64,000 bases of DNA from positions 5,069,852 to 5,133,851 of the forward strand of contig OX637350.1 of the NCBI GenBank assembly GCA_951799405.1, written 5' to 3'. Positions 12,201 through 27,200 of this stretch are shown in pieces. The notes below the pieces were generated by a model. That model was not told the origin of the DNA. It did no database searches and saw nothing but the letters and a program-made list of their open reading frames with translations. This DNA is from Agapetus fuscipes. Lineage: Eukaryota; Arthropoda; Insecta; Trichoptera; Glossosomatidae. The position numbers were made by a program, and so were the translations under genes. Each line of letters begins with the position of its first letter. The stretch's first letter is position 1.

Positions 12201-15200
12201 ATAATAGGCTTTATACCAACCACTTCACTTGAAGTCGGGGTTTCCCATCTCCTCAGAGGGCTGGTTTTCATTTTGTATGCAGAATAAGTAAACCTTGCCA
12301 GTTTTTATATTTTGGTGGGGATCGAACCGTAGTCCTCTGGCATGCAACACAAGCATTCTACCAACTGATCTTTTTGTACCTGACGATGGAAACATTGTTT
12401 CCGAAACCGGTCGTACATTATTGAATTTTACTCGCCTCGTAACCTAATACAATTTGTTTTTTATTTTAATTGTTTTAAATAAATTAGGCTGATTTATTTG
12501 GTGAGCGCTGTTTTTGTGTGTATCACACATCAAGAGCCCTCTACAAGCTTGGTCGTCGCTGTAGAAAGCGCCAGTTCTCAAGCAAGACCCAAGACAGTTG
12601 ATGTAAGGCTGGATGGACCTTTTGATGACCGGTCTCTGGTAAAGGTTTATGAATTTTTCAACCCAGCGAAGAGCAAATTTGAAAATATAAATGGTATATT
12701 TTTTGTGCTCCGTCGGGATTCGAACGCATAACCTTCCATTTACCACTGGACTACGGACCGGTCCACTATAGAGGGATTTTTTTTTTCTTTTTTCAAACGA
12801 AATATGTGTTTTTCTCAATTATGTAAGGTAAAGTCCTAGAATATTTCAAATTTTTCATGTTTAGTTCGGCAGACTTTGACAACAATGATATATTAATATA
12901 AGTCTTTAATTCTAGAAAAGTCCACAAGTCTTGGTTGTGATTATGGCCGTTGTCTTTAATTCTAGAAAAGTCCACAAGTCATCGTTGTGTTTATGGCCGT
13001 TTAAATTTTCACGTATTCTCTCAGCCGGATTTTAATGCACTACGTGTGCGGTGAACGTTCTTATGACGGCAATTATTCCCCATGTACCTGCAACGGAGGC
13101 TGGAGATTCTCTCTCGGAGAGACAAAGAAAGCGCCTGCTGGAATGCGCGTGCTCAAAGAATGTTCACAACTTTTAAATATGGTGATATTAAGCATTAACA
13201 TATGTAGATATGTGGTATCAATGCAATGTAATGTAATGATGATGAGGATGCATCCATTCTTGAACTTCTGAATTCAAGTACGAGCCTTGAAGAAGTCAGT
13301 CACAAGTTTACTGACGAAACGTAGCAGCCTTCTAAGAAGTAAAAACCAGCCTTCGAAGAAGAAATACTGAACCATGGTCTGCAAGCCCAGAAGAATGGAT
13401 GCTGCATCCTCATCATCATCTGAAGCCGGCCATGAAAGCCTAAAAACACTTACATATATTAAAATGTAAATTTAATATGTGGTATCACTGTAACTGCATC
13501 TATTATCCTGTTGCCATTCTTCTAGAGGTGACCACAGTCTCTGCAGAGCAGTCTTCATTATTTACTTTCCTTGCATACCTATTTCAACTCATTCTTAATA
13601 CCACATCATCGTTCCTTGACTAATTGGACTTTAAAACTTGCTTCATTGTTTTGACAACTTCACCAAGTTTCAGGGAAATGCGATAGGAGTTACAAGACTT
13701 ATGTTCATGTGAGGTTTGGTATATTTTGCATGTACTTATACAGCATGTGTGAGCACAAACTTACGTGTGTCTATATATATGTCTGTGCAATTCAGATTAT
13801 ATATTAAAGATCAAATATGTTTTAAATAAAGGAAATGGGTGGAATCGATATCTGTTAACGTGTAAGCTGCAACCGATAAACAGAAGATGGGATCAAACAT
13901 TTATTAAGAATGAAAATTAGGTTTTTCGTTGTTTCTTTGCAGGAAAAATAAATTACAAGATTTATTTTACTTTTAAAAAATCTAAATCTCGAGTTGTAAA
14001 GACTGTTTTCACCTTGCAACTTGATACCGAACAAATGTTTAAGCCTATTTTATTTTAAAGAGTTGTTCCAAGACGTTTCTAGATGAATATTTCCTGTGAC
14101 TTACCTACATAATTTGCTTTTAAAACAATCGAGCTCATTTTAACAGATCTGTCGAGATTGTACTAAAATATAAATCATCAGGAAGAGAGAATCACAAAAG
14201 AGAAAGTATAAAATATTAAAGAACAAGATATGGATCACAGATGTAAGATTAATCGTTGAATGTTAATACTTTTTTAACTATCTCAAAATACATTCATTCC
14301 ATCAGCGACGTTAATAATTTTTGACCTTTTGATATTTTCAACGTATTTTACACACGGATGTTCGAAATCTGATTTCTTCTCGGCGAGCAAACGTCAAACT
14401 TCTATGTAACTTGAGTCTGAAGCAATAAAAAAAAAATATTATTTAGATTTATAATATTTTGACGTTTTGAAATGTGCACATTATAGTAGTCGAGGGGCTG
14501 ACACTACTGATTGCATTTTAAAGCTACAAGGCTCAACGCAAGGTAAAGGCCAAAAACCCACGCGACAAAGTCCTCTTCAAACTTTTCGAAGAGAGTTTTT
14601 CTTCATCAAGAATATGATACAAAAAAATGACATATTTGAGTGTTCAATTTCTTGATGAAAAATACAAAACATTGAAAGAAAACCCAGAAAAAAAAATTTA
14701 AGTGGAAAAAAGATTTTTTTTATTATATGTATGTGTGAGAATAGACTCAAATTTTTTAAATAAAATTGTTTTTCAGCGAGCTCACATCACAGATATATGT
14801 GACTAGGTTCCTTGGCAACCAATAACTTAATATTTAGTTGAATTTTCCCAGCAACCCTTCCGTGCAACGTCACAATTTCATTATCTTTGGATTTTGTTAA
14901 AAGTTCATTTCCTTAACTTAAGAATCGCTGGGCTTATGTTCTTTTGAGATTTGGGTTTTTATGTTTTAAGTTCACATGCGGCATGTGTAAGCGCTAACTT
15001 ATAAATGTCTGTCTGTGGCATACATTGTTATAAATATTTGCAAAATAGATTATAGATCTTTTGGTATCGATTAGCGACGTTCTCTTTATGTTTCTGCAGT
15101 AAAAAAAATCCAACAATGGCAAATTTTCATTGTAAAATTAAGAATACGAACACTATTATTTGTTATCGGATTGTTAAATTTACAATTACAACTTCTTAAT

Positions 15201-18200
15201 CAAATGATTAAGTTGCTACTGGTGAACACGCCATCTTAGCCAGCTTATCATTTTAATTCACACGTTTTGAATTAACTTATCGTGGCAGTTAAAAGCCGCA
15301 TTAACACATGTATCGGAGCCTAACGTCGTATTAAAAGTAGGCCAACCTGCAACTACGTAAACAAATACAGTCCTTACTATTCAGAGTCAATTGTAGATAT
15401 TGTTGTGACTTTACCGGGTTCAATTTAATAGAAATTGCGGTTACTTCTTTTGCACAATTTATTCCAGATTCGGTTCACATACAGAGTCAACTTTACACCT
15501 ACTTAATGCAACGGTCGCTTGACTACTCTTGCCGCAAAGAGCTTTGATCTTTATTTATAGTAAGATTAAAGATAATTCTCGAATCATTCAGAATTGGAAT
15601 ATGCGAGACTTTTCTAGACTTTTCGAAAAGAATAATCAGGTTAGAACGTTTTATTTAAGAACGTACTTTTAACTCGTCAACTTTTTTTTATCAATGCCTA
15701 GTTAGGAACACTCTCTGCTCTATGCAAAACTCTCCTTCTATACCAGCGCTAAAGAAGAGTCTAGAGCCCATTATAGCGTGTCTAGATTATTCATGTTGCT
15801 ACAGGTGATAAGGTGGAGATTTGCAGCGGAGACAGAAGCGACGGTTATAGTTTTTTTATTTACCTCTATTTCTACTATTAATAATTAATCAAACTATCCC
15901 AGTCCTTCAAAAAAAAAAAATTCACAAGTGAACAGACTAGACTTAAGTAAAAATTATATATATCCAAGTAGACCTAACCTAAGGCCTGGTGTTTTCAACA
16001 TTAGCTTATGTGACTTTTAACTGATAAAAAAACTACCCACAAAATTGGCACGAGTGTGTCATTTTCATTCAGTATAAAGTCGCTATGCTAAAGTTAAAAA
16101 TACCTGGTCTAAGGAACTGATGGCTTAAGTAAAGGTCGACTGTGAATAGCGCCGATTCAGTTTTAGAGTCACTAGGCTGCTTTGCCTTGTATTTATTTAT
16201 GCAGTCTATGCGAAATGTACGCAGATTAAGTATAGCTTTGGTGTTGTGAAAGTTGGTTTAAATGCTGCTTCACATCAACATACACTTTTAAGGCAATGTC
16301 TTCAAACGCCCCCATTGGAAAATGTCTTTACTTATCCAGATTTCCAATCACATTCATAGGTTGAGAGTTATAAAACCTTTTTATGCCCATTTTCACAAAA
16401 CATTACAGAATTATCAGGTAAAAAAAAAAATTAAGCAGGTTATTTTATTATGCCATTTAATCAGCCGTTTGTTACTGCATCAATATACGAGTATAATATG
16501 TACTTAGGTACTTTTTCCGAAATATTTTTGGCATTTAAACATGAACCTTGACAAATCGAAGAGTTTTCCTAAGATTTCCTATTTTATTTATAAGGACGAG
16601 ATGAACTATATCGATTAGTCACTGTACCTATGTCTCAGAGCTATGTGTGGGGGACATAGTAGAGGTTAGGCGGGGAACTTTGAAATCTGCATGCAGTACT
16701 GCTGTGAATAGACTCAGGGTTCCCTGCAGAAGCAGCATGGCCAATTATCTGCATAGTGCCTTTTGCATTGCCGGCCCTCTGCTTTTTAATGTTTTACCAC
16801 ACGAGCTGTGGAGAGTGCAAATGCTTTTAAATCAGGATTGAAGACATGTCTGTTCAGGAGGGGCTATGGCTCTGCAGTGCCCTTGCAGTGAACTCAAAAA
16901 CGGCACTAAAAATATTGTCAAATTATTATTATTATTAGTATTGAGCTGAAGATTACTTTTTGTATGAGGCTGAATTTCTATACTGTAAAAATTGGTACAC
17001 TTTAATAATGTGACTACTGTTCCAGAAGAGGGCAGCAAGAGTTGCGTGTTTACGATCGTTTTAGATTTGTTTTTTTTATTATTTTGGAAGTAAACGTGCG
17101 ACATTTGTAAGCATGCTACCGTACACGCGTCTGCTTAAAAGCATCCAAATTTGAATATCAAATATTAATATTGTTTGAAACTTAGATAATAGTTTATAAT
17201 CGACCGCAAATTGAACCCAATACTTTTTTATCGTATTTTCGAAATGACATCTACTCTGCATCATCCCTATGATTATTTTTTTTAATCTTTTGTTTGTGTT
17301 CTTGAGTTAGACATTGAAAATAAAGTAACATTCTACAAATACAAAAATAAAAATTCCAAAAGGAAGTATTTTTATGACTGCAAAGAAAGTTGATCACTTA
17401 CTCTAATACCTTCAATTTCATACAACTAATACTTTTCGTATAAAAAGTACTACAACCCATAATGGATTTTTCCAATGCAAAAAATGTTTCTTTTTAAAAA
17501 AACTAGACGTTGCTTTCCCCGTTTTTCAGCAGACACGGTTGATGGAATAGCATCGGATTCCTTTGCCATTAGTACATCTCACTGACACCATTTCAAATGA
17601 ATTGATTCGTCTCTTCTCGATTGGCAAAATATTCGCGAACAGCAAAATGCATTGTGTCGCATTTAAGAAGTCGGTGAATGTCTCAATCTAAAGTTTACAA
17701 AAAATGCAAGTAAATATGCAAATTTACGAAATATATTACCAAAGCACATAAAAGAAATGTTGTTAAAGCTTCATCAATAAAATTATTTATGATTTTATGT
17801 TTAACAACCAAAATATGAAAGGCTTTTGGTTGGCGATTTTGTTGTATCGATGTTACACCTCGATATTTCAAGAATACGAAGATAGCACCTAGAATATATA
17901 ATTTTGGAGGATGGTAAACATAACGTCATGTCACGTCACGCCACGTCACGCCACGTCACGTCACATCACGTTTACTCACGTGACGTTACGTTAATTTACG
18001 AAGCTTGAAGAACAGTCACTTGATTTCACGATACGTTACTTCTTTCAGTCATTCATCGTTCATTATTTCTTGATGCTCAAACCCTCTCATTGCACTCCTG
18101 TACAACTTTATTATAAGATTTCAAATTGATCAAGTGAAACACTGTGGTAAGCCATTATAAAAGTTTATTTTAAAATAATGAAAAATATTTCAAAAAAATT

Positions 18201-21200
18201 GAAAATTAAAACTTTGTTTATTACCAATTGAGTAAATTTATTTCAATAACGTTTTCGGTATCTTTGCCATGTTCGGTTGAACTTATACTTAGATATTACT
18301 TTATTATTTGATATTTGAAAACTATGGTAGTTCACTTAAAAAGCGCTAAAATTATCACTGCAATATGTTGAAAGAAAATGAACATTTTGACGTAGATATT
18401 TAAATAGAATATTTAAAATAAATAGTGATTGCAAATATTGCAACAAGATACCTGGTTCCATTGCGATAGATCAGTTGTTGAGCAGGTGCGGCTGCGCAGA
18501 GAATGCAGCTTAGATAACCTTTATTCTGCGCAGCTTCCTTACAATAATCCTTTCACGACTTGCTACACCAATGCAACGAGGCTAAATCCAGCACTTATAT
18601 AGCGCTTTACTACCACAGACAAAAAATCTTGTCGTAAAATCCATGACTGTCTCTAATGACGAGATAGGTATATCGTTTGCGTATTATTTTCCTCGGAAAA
18701 AAACCTTACATGACTTTTTCTGCCAAAATAACGAGGATCAAAGACAAGATATTTTATCGTAAAATCTATGACTACGTGTCAATAGAGACGAGATTCATCG
18801 TTTTACTGACGACGTATCTTGTTTGCGTTTTATGTTACTAGAAAAAAAAACTTTCATGATTTTCTCTACCAACACAACGAGGTTAATTCTCTTACTTATT
18901 ACGTACCTATTTACTTATCAAAGACAAGATAAATAGGGGTTTTTATTGATTTCATTAAAATATAAAGAAAAACATTGCATAAAACAGTAAAAAGGTTTTA
19001 TTTAAATCAGATGTTTGTGCGTATGTAGGGCGAGTGTCAGAATAAAAATAAGTGGAGGAGACTTTGCAGAGTTTCTGCCCCCCCTTGTGGTACAATGACA
19101 ACAATAAAGGCATCAATTTCAAACAAATCGTTCTATGTATGAAAGCACTTCCTGGTGGCGTGGGAGCACTTTCATATGTTTCTAGATACGTGGTAGAGAA
19201 AGGGTTAAACTACAAACTGAACAACGCTCTTCGAGAGTAAGTGAAGTGGTATTTAGATTGTCAGATGGTAATAGTTAGAAGTTAACCTGCCCTTTACCAC
19301 GAGTTTCCTAATATCATCTTTGTTTGCAGTTTATTGTTTATAGAATACTGTATCTCAATGCAAATGTTAAAAAGAAGCAACAGACGTACGCCACCTATAA
19401 TAATAATCTAAATTGCAAGGATATATTCATTTTAAGCTCTCAAATGCATGCCCACAAACAAACACGTGTAGTTCGCGCTTACAAATGCTGAATGTGTACT
19501 TACAAAAAAAATCCAAATCTCAAATGAACATAGGCCCTACAACTTTTGCAGACCTTCCCTGACACAGGGGTGACATTGGCAAAGTGAACCATTTTTTAGA
19601 GTATGGGTGGTCAGCCTCATACCAACCTCATACCGACCTAGGTTTTGTAAATATTGATCCATGATCTTTATTCATTGACTTATAGGTTGGTATGAGGCTG
19701 ACCACCCATACTGTAAAAAATGGTTCACTTTGCGAATGTCACCCCTGTGTCAGGGAAGGTCGGCAAGAGTTGCAGGGCTTATGTTCATTTGAGATTGGGC
19801 TTTTATATTGAAGGTCCACATGCGGCATGTGTTAGCGCGAACTTATACATGTCTGCTTGTGGGAATGCGTTTAATATTAATCTTACATGATTTATATCCT
19901 TGAAGGTGAGATTTAGATTAAGATTTTCGATTTTTACGTTTAAAAACCTTTTTTCATGACATTAATTACCTAGTCATTGTTTTTTTTTTCAAATCAGACT
20001 CAATATTCGACATTTATTTGCCAATAACCGCAGTAGAGCGAATTGCGTTCAATAAAACATCAATATGTCTAATTATTTTACAATCGATCTCTGCGGCTCA
20101 GGTGTTGGGAAAGCGATTTACGAAACATCGAATAGGTAACCGCTTTTTTATTGACGGCAAATTACCTGTATCTACCTATTACGTCTCATCAGAATTTATA
20201 CGATGTAATAGCACTTTGTTACAGGTACACATTTACTGTGCAATTATTCAGCGCAATTTGAATTTTAGTAGACATGTAGTCCGGTCACTAGCTCAGTCGG
20301 TAGAGTGCTTGCATTCCATGCCGAGAGCTCGGGCTCGAATCGCACTGAGGGTGTCAGAAATGATTTCCGCTTTCGGTGTTTATTTCAAACCCATAACACA
20401 TACCGATTAGGTTTACTCAGCTTTCAAAAATAGGGGTCAACTAGCAAGTCATCCTTATATTTATTTATTATCAGTAATCTAATCTAATCTAAGTTGCAAA
20501 GATATGTTACATTGGAGATTCACATTACATGCATTCTCACAACCAGACACGTACAAGTTCGCGCTTGCACATGCCTCATGTGAACCTACAACATAAAAAC
20601 CAAATCTCAAATGGACATACACCCTGCAACTCTTGCCGTCCTTCCCTGAGACAGGGGTGAATTAATTAATGTAAACAAATATTAAATCACTATTAGACAC
20701 AGATATCCAAAAAACAGTAAGCGATCTATTTTTGAAATGTCAAAGAATATTTTGTTTATGGTGTCATTTACCTACCCTTCTCTCGACAAAAAAAACTGAT
20801 AATGACGTGAACAAGTCGAAAGTACTTGAGGTGAAATAAACTCCCAACTTGTGAACATGAAAAGTTTTGATAATTTCTTATAAAAAAATATTTTCACTGT
20901 GTGAATACACAAACTCTACAAAGTCCAAAAAAACTGTACGTACTCGTACTTCTTCCAAAAATAATCCAACTAAATAATATTTTTTCCGTTGTTTCCTTAA
21001 TAATGTTTTTATAATAATAATACTGTAACACAAAATGTCTATTAATATTTCCCACTTTACTTGTTGTGTGATGAAATACTGACCAGTGCAAGCTGAAGCG
21101 AGATCATTTTTCAATCAGTCAAGCAACTCATAAATCGTGAAAATATGCAGCCAAAAATGGTGATGACAGCCGAGAAAAATAATATTGGCGAGTCGTATTG

Positions 21201-24200
21201 TTTTGTATTTTTGTGCTGTAAAGATTTTTGCTAAAATTGCGAAAGTCTCAGTCAAATGAAATATTATTTGGTATGCTTTAGAGCAGGCCTGGCCAACCCG
21301 CGGCCCGCGGCGCCTTTACGTGCGGCCCGCGGTCATGTGTGATGAAAAATAAAAATGAATTATATTAAAAATAAAAATAGGGCGTCTATAACAGACGTAA
21401 ATCTGGAAAACCATTTAAGGTGTGTAACTTCAAATATTGAAATACCTAGATTTAGAAAAATTAAGTATAAGCGAAAAGAATCTCAAATCTTGCACTGAAA
21501 GGAGAAGTCCCTGATAATTGGTTGTATTTGTAATATTGTTTTGAAATGAAAAATTAAGAATTTTTTCCTCTATGAAGTTAAGGGTTAATTAATAATTTTC
21601 ATTGTTAAAATATTTTTCTATTGTAGAATTTTTTTTATGTTGTTTACTACATAAATACATTTTTGTTGTTGGTTCAATGCGTGTTTTCTTTTCACATCTG
21701 GTTGTGGTTTCGTTTTTTTATATAATTTGTTTTTGTAAAATGTTTGTATGTGTGGCCCTTGGGGAAATTTTAGGCCATCAATGCGGCCCGGGGTGCAATT
21801 TGGGTTGGCCAGGCCTGCTTTAGAGCTTAGTTCATCTTAGATAAAATATTGTTTAATACGAGTTCTCTGCTATTCTCCCATATTATTGTTTCGAATGTAT
21901 GAGTTTTTTTTTTAATTGGTTTGTGGAAAGATATGCAATCCCCCAACCTATTTTGCCTGGCCAGTTGTCTTCATGCGAAAGCAAAAGCTTGTGTGCATGC
22001 CACGGCATCTGTTGAAGCAGGGTCGAAGTTATGGTCAAGTGGGCTAGACGCAAGATTCGAACCAACGTTATCCGTTTCCAAATACGCTAGTCGAACATGC
22101 GCCTCTACCCCTCGGCTATAACACCGACTGTGCATGTTTACTTATGATTGCGTGTCTATGTGTTTTTATTTACTTGTGTGTGTAGGAGTATTGGGATGGT
22201 TGTACCTACTCGTGTTCACTCGAAGCTTCTGCCAGAGACCATTCTGGCATGATCTGGTATATGCTATGGTAGCCTTTAGTCATCTTATAAATACAGATAG
22301 CCGTGCTTTAGAGGGGATCACTACCAGATTGGTACCCTAGCCGTTAAACGAGAAGTACAAAAATTTAAACTGTGAACTATATCGGCCTTATTCATTAGAT
22401 TTGTTGAACCCAAAACCGGAGTTAAACCAACTTATTAGTATGGGAATACCGACCTTAAACTGGTTTAAAAATTAAAACCTTTTTATGAACAAGGCGGTAT
22501 GTAAGCAACCAGAATTCAGTTGTAGATTTTTAATTTGAAAACCGTTCTTAATGTCAATTTTCAATTTTAATGTCAGGTCAATTTTAGTCAAGCATTTAAC
22601 TTAAAGAATCATAAGATAGTCCTTTTCACTCAGTATAAAGTTGCTAAGCTAAATTTGAAACATCGAGGCTTTGGTAGATTATTATTTGAAACTGACTTAC
22701 GTAAAAGACGGTAATTATCGTAATCTTGACTCGCTCTAACAAGGGAAACTCTGGTAGACGTTGTGAGCTCGATTCACCGAGAGCCCTGAAGGCAATCGTG
22801 AATAATCTCTCCAGACTTTCTACTTTAAAGTGCGGCCCAGAGACAGGCAATTATGTGCCAGGTTAATCGATTGAAAGTGTTTGGAAGATGGATGCATTTT
22901 GTATATTTCAATATAAAAATAAAGTTGAAAAATTATCTCTACTTTCATAAGTTGATGTTCATGTTATCAATGAAATCAAATAAAACAGACTCACGTGTTT
23001 GAAAGATATGTAGTTTGTTTTGGTTTATCCTGCACCTAGACAACCCATTTCCGTGAAAATATCGTTTTTTTACGACAGAAGAATATTAGTAGGTAAAAAT
23101 GTATCGTTTTTTAATGAATTTTCAAGTTTTTTAAGACTATTTTGTTAAAAAAATGTGTCTACAAGTATAGTACGCATTGCATTTACGTATAAATATTGAT
23201 ACTGAAAGCTCCCATCGAAATATATTAGCGAAACGTTTAAAAAATATCTGTGAATCTTCAACTATAACCTTTAAATGTCTAACCGTAAAAATTAGAGAAT
23301 AAAGTGTAAATTTTTATGTAACACATAATTTTATTTTCTCAGTTAGTTTGAGTTTAATTGCTCAAGCTTTATCGGACTTTATCCGTCCATCTTCAAAGGC
23401 TAACTGAGTTAAAAATAAAAGGATAAAAATTCATGACAGGGAAGAGAAAATGGGTAAGTTTTTTCGGGCAGGTACTATTAGTAGGGGAGCAGGACTAGGT
23501 ATTTGTTAAATTACTTTTCACTCCATAAATGCAGACACTTGAGAAAATTTACATAATATAATCTGTAAGGATAGGATATGTATAAGTAATTGTTGGTTTG
23601 CTTACTCACCCATTTTCTTTTGCATTGCAGCCATTTACCTCGCGAGTGAGCCACTGTCCGAGCGCGTCTTCAGGGGAACAATGCGGGCGCTTGGTACTCC
23701 GATTCCTGCATCAGACCCTCGGGACTACAAGGAGCGCCTCAACCTGGTGTTCAAGAGGAGCGAGCTGAGGGACGGCTTCCTCCTCACAGAGATCCTGGCG
23801 CTGGACAGGTAACAAATGACTATATTTATTAGAAGGTTCCACATGGACAGCTAGACGTACCAACGAGTCCATTCGGGAGCTACGTTTGGATGGCTTAACT
23901 CTGGCCAATATCTGGTCAGAAAATCACTTTTAATCCGAATATAAGGGCATGTTGCACCAAACTCTTATCAGACAAAAATAAAAATTAAGTGTGATTACTC
24001 CCATCAAATCAAACATTTGGTTACATATATCCGTGAATCAGCTGATGTACATCATCTTTCTTGTTCAAATTCCATCATATTATTACCCACTTCCGAGAAA
24101 TATTTAGCCGAGGTCCTTACCAGAATTAATAAATCAAATTTGATGCGTCAATCAAATACTGATTGGAGGTTGGTGCAACAGGCCCTTAGTGTATGTATTT

Positions 24201-27200
24201 GAAGGATCTATTATAATGGAGGTCAGTTCTCACGTCCATAGTCATGCCTATCATCTAATTGTTGGACAAACAATGCGACAACATAAGTGTTGTTTAAATC
24301 CCCATGCACTAACAATCTTCGATCACAAGCAACAACAATTATTTGACAATTTATTTCATGCTTAGATATACGTCGAAGATGAGACACTTCACCTGATGAT
24401 GTCGGATGCGACTTAAACGAAACGTTGACAAATCCATTTGTATTTTGTACAAAACTTTAAAAAAAATCCGTTTTTTTTTATTCTATTAAAAATACACGAG
24501 GACTGCAAAATGACAATTTTATCCATTTTTATTGTCAACTCTATCATTTTCTATATCTGTCTACAGCTTGTCGTGATTCCCAATTATATTTCTAAACACC
24601 TTATTGTTTCGTTTAAAACTAGAGTTAATATATTACACAAGTATAACGCTTAAAAATCGTGACGTTTCCATTATACATACATTTAATAGTTAAGCATAGC
24701 AGATTACTTAATTAGTTCACATATTTCTTAGATTTAAATACTTACTTTTGATTTACTTACCTGCATCTCAACTCCTATTAATTAACAATCACCTTCTTTA
24801 GTTATTATAATGACGCTCATTAAAAGATGACGTTCTTTTGTTTGATAAAATCATTGACACTCCCACGACACCGAAGGCCTTTACTTTCCAACAACCTCCC
24901 AAAAAAATCACTCATTAAACGTCTCATAAAACGATTTTATATTCTTAATCAACACTTTATTAATTTTTCCACCGATCGATTCTAAAAGTGAGAGACGCAA
25001 GGTTTCGAAATTGTTTGTAATAATAAATTTGTATTCACGTGAATAATTTAATAAAAAAAGATTGAATAGGTTTGAATGAATTGAATTAAAGTAATGGATA
25101 CGTTACACTTGTGTAGGACTACGGTCCTAAGCAATCAATATTTTTTGTGTTTCCTTTAGAAACCTGGCCGTGTGACATCACAGTTTTGTCTGTGTCGTTC
25201 ATGTGCGGGCATCATTGCGGGAAGGTTTTTTTTTTAATTTCTCGCTTAATCACAAAATTTCTAAATGTATGTTAAATATTTTCTTGTTGAGACGAGATTT
25301 TGGTATTGAACCCCCTATTTTTAAGAAGTCTACCACTATTCGAATGTATATATTTTACTCAATGAAATTTTGATCTCAAGTTTTACTCTTTCTATTTTTT
25401 CGGAGATGGCGAGGCCAGAAACTTTAAAAAGTACCCAACGCCTTGCACAATAAAATCATTCGCTTAATAAATTTGATTAAATCTAAATGTAATCAAATCA
25501 AAACCTTCAACCGAGTATCTGTAAATACATTCAAAAAGTTAACTCAGTACCCGAAGGATAAATTTAAATGTTAAAACTTTATCAAAGCGTTTTACCATTT
25601 TTTTTGGAAACTAAAATATCGCGTCTTATAAGTGCTTTAGTCATCATGACATCATTGTACAAGGTTGGTATGAGGCTGACCACCCATACTGTAAAAAATG
25701 GTTCACTTTGCCGACGTCCCCCCTGTTAAAGTGAAGGTCGGCAAGAGCTGCAGGGCTTATGTTCATTTGAGATTCGGGTTTTATGTTATATGTGCACATG
25801 CAACCATTGTACGCGCCTCTATATGTGTCCACACGTATGTGTCTGCATGTAATATGAATCTTAAATGTTACATATCGCACGCTTAATAATAAAGAGCAAT
25901 AACTCGAAAATTGGGAAAATCGAGATTTTGTAATAAAACGCAAGAACAATGCGAGAAGAATAGGTAGAATGCGACAGTCGTTCAATTTGGACGAATATGA
26001 CCGAGATAAAACATCGGCCGCCTTTTTCATCCCATACAAGTTGTACTGGTTGTCTGAACTTCAAACGTGACTTCCCAACATTCTTGTTTTTTGAGTTATT
26101 GCTCTTTATTATTTAAAACGTGCGATATATTTGGGACTAAGATTATAGATTATTATAGACACATCCTATATACCTGCACATGTTCATTTTTGATGAAACG
26201 CAATGTTTGTATACTGACGTAATTTTTGTATACTTGGAATACTGTCCTTGTGTTTTGTCATACCCGTAGTACCTACTAGCTATTTCATTTTCACTGCGGG
26301 CGGTGACTAGACGCAAACCTCAGTCACGTTTCGTATTATTTTGATTATACACATTTTCAAAATGGTTCTTTTGTACAAATAACACAGTAATTTGAGTGTG
26401 TAAGCGAAAATTGCATTGGCGCACGGCCGGTGCCACCTTTCTCTCGAAAGTCTGCAGCTGTCTGACTCACTGACTGCAAAGTGTAACCTATTTATCTATA
26501 CAAGTAAGTGTAAATGTTTACGGAAATGAACAATACTATAAATATTTCGAAGTCTAGTGGTTAGAGCTTTGGATTTTTAATCGGAAGGTTTTTTCATAAG
26601 ATTTTTAGCGGAGCACAAAAAATATCAGTTCCTTTTCAATACTCGTCGCTGGGCTGAAAAAAAGGGTTGCTAAGGACTGCAGTCCCATACAAGACTAACG
26701 TTTACTCGCCGAGAAAAAAGTTTTAAATTAAAAAATGTTGCGACCTCATTGCGCGCTTTCGGCCTTATTCATTAGATTGGTTGAACCTAAAACCAGAGAT
26801 AAACCAGCTTATTAGTATGGGAAAACTGACTTTATACTGGTTTAAAAATTAAAACCTTTTTATGAATAAGGGGGTTTGAGTTCAGTTCAGTTTTATTTTG
26901 AATGACATGAATTGTCACAGCAAATTATCAACCAAGGTGGTACCACTTTAAAAACTACTCCTCATGAATTTCTGTCTTTAGACATTTAACAAAACTGCGT
27001 TGCATTTGAAAGCGTCTTTGTTAATTGTACTACGTACATACCTTTTATTAATGAGTCCATCTATAAAAATAAAGCTCATCTCCTTCTATTTTTTTATTAC
27101 ATCATTTAAATATTATTTAAAACTTGTACATTTTCTTTGTCTTACTTTCCGTTCTTGTTAAAATTGCAGCACACAAGAAACATTTACATTGGTACTTATG

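Larger units (their letters stand above)
3267..23630 (+). other. Corin-like intron 1 (20.4 kb)
   Basis: GT-AG, phase 1. It contains many S1, S2, S3, R1, MITE and LINE relics listed separately. In the intervals between them (for example 15060-15980, 17120-17920 and 22500-23620) the sequence is AT-rich. I see no conserved exon-like open frame there. Confidence 0.8.

Noticed and set aside
13270..13320. Hammerhead motif (TTGAAGA, GTCAGT/ACTGAC, GAAACGTA)
   Set aside because: No stem I partner and the first core base is changed; kept only as part of the hairpin element.
25644..26039. 131-residue minus-strand open frame
   Set aside because: It spans an R1 repeat and a MITE; chance frame.
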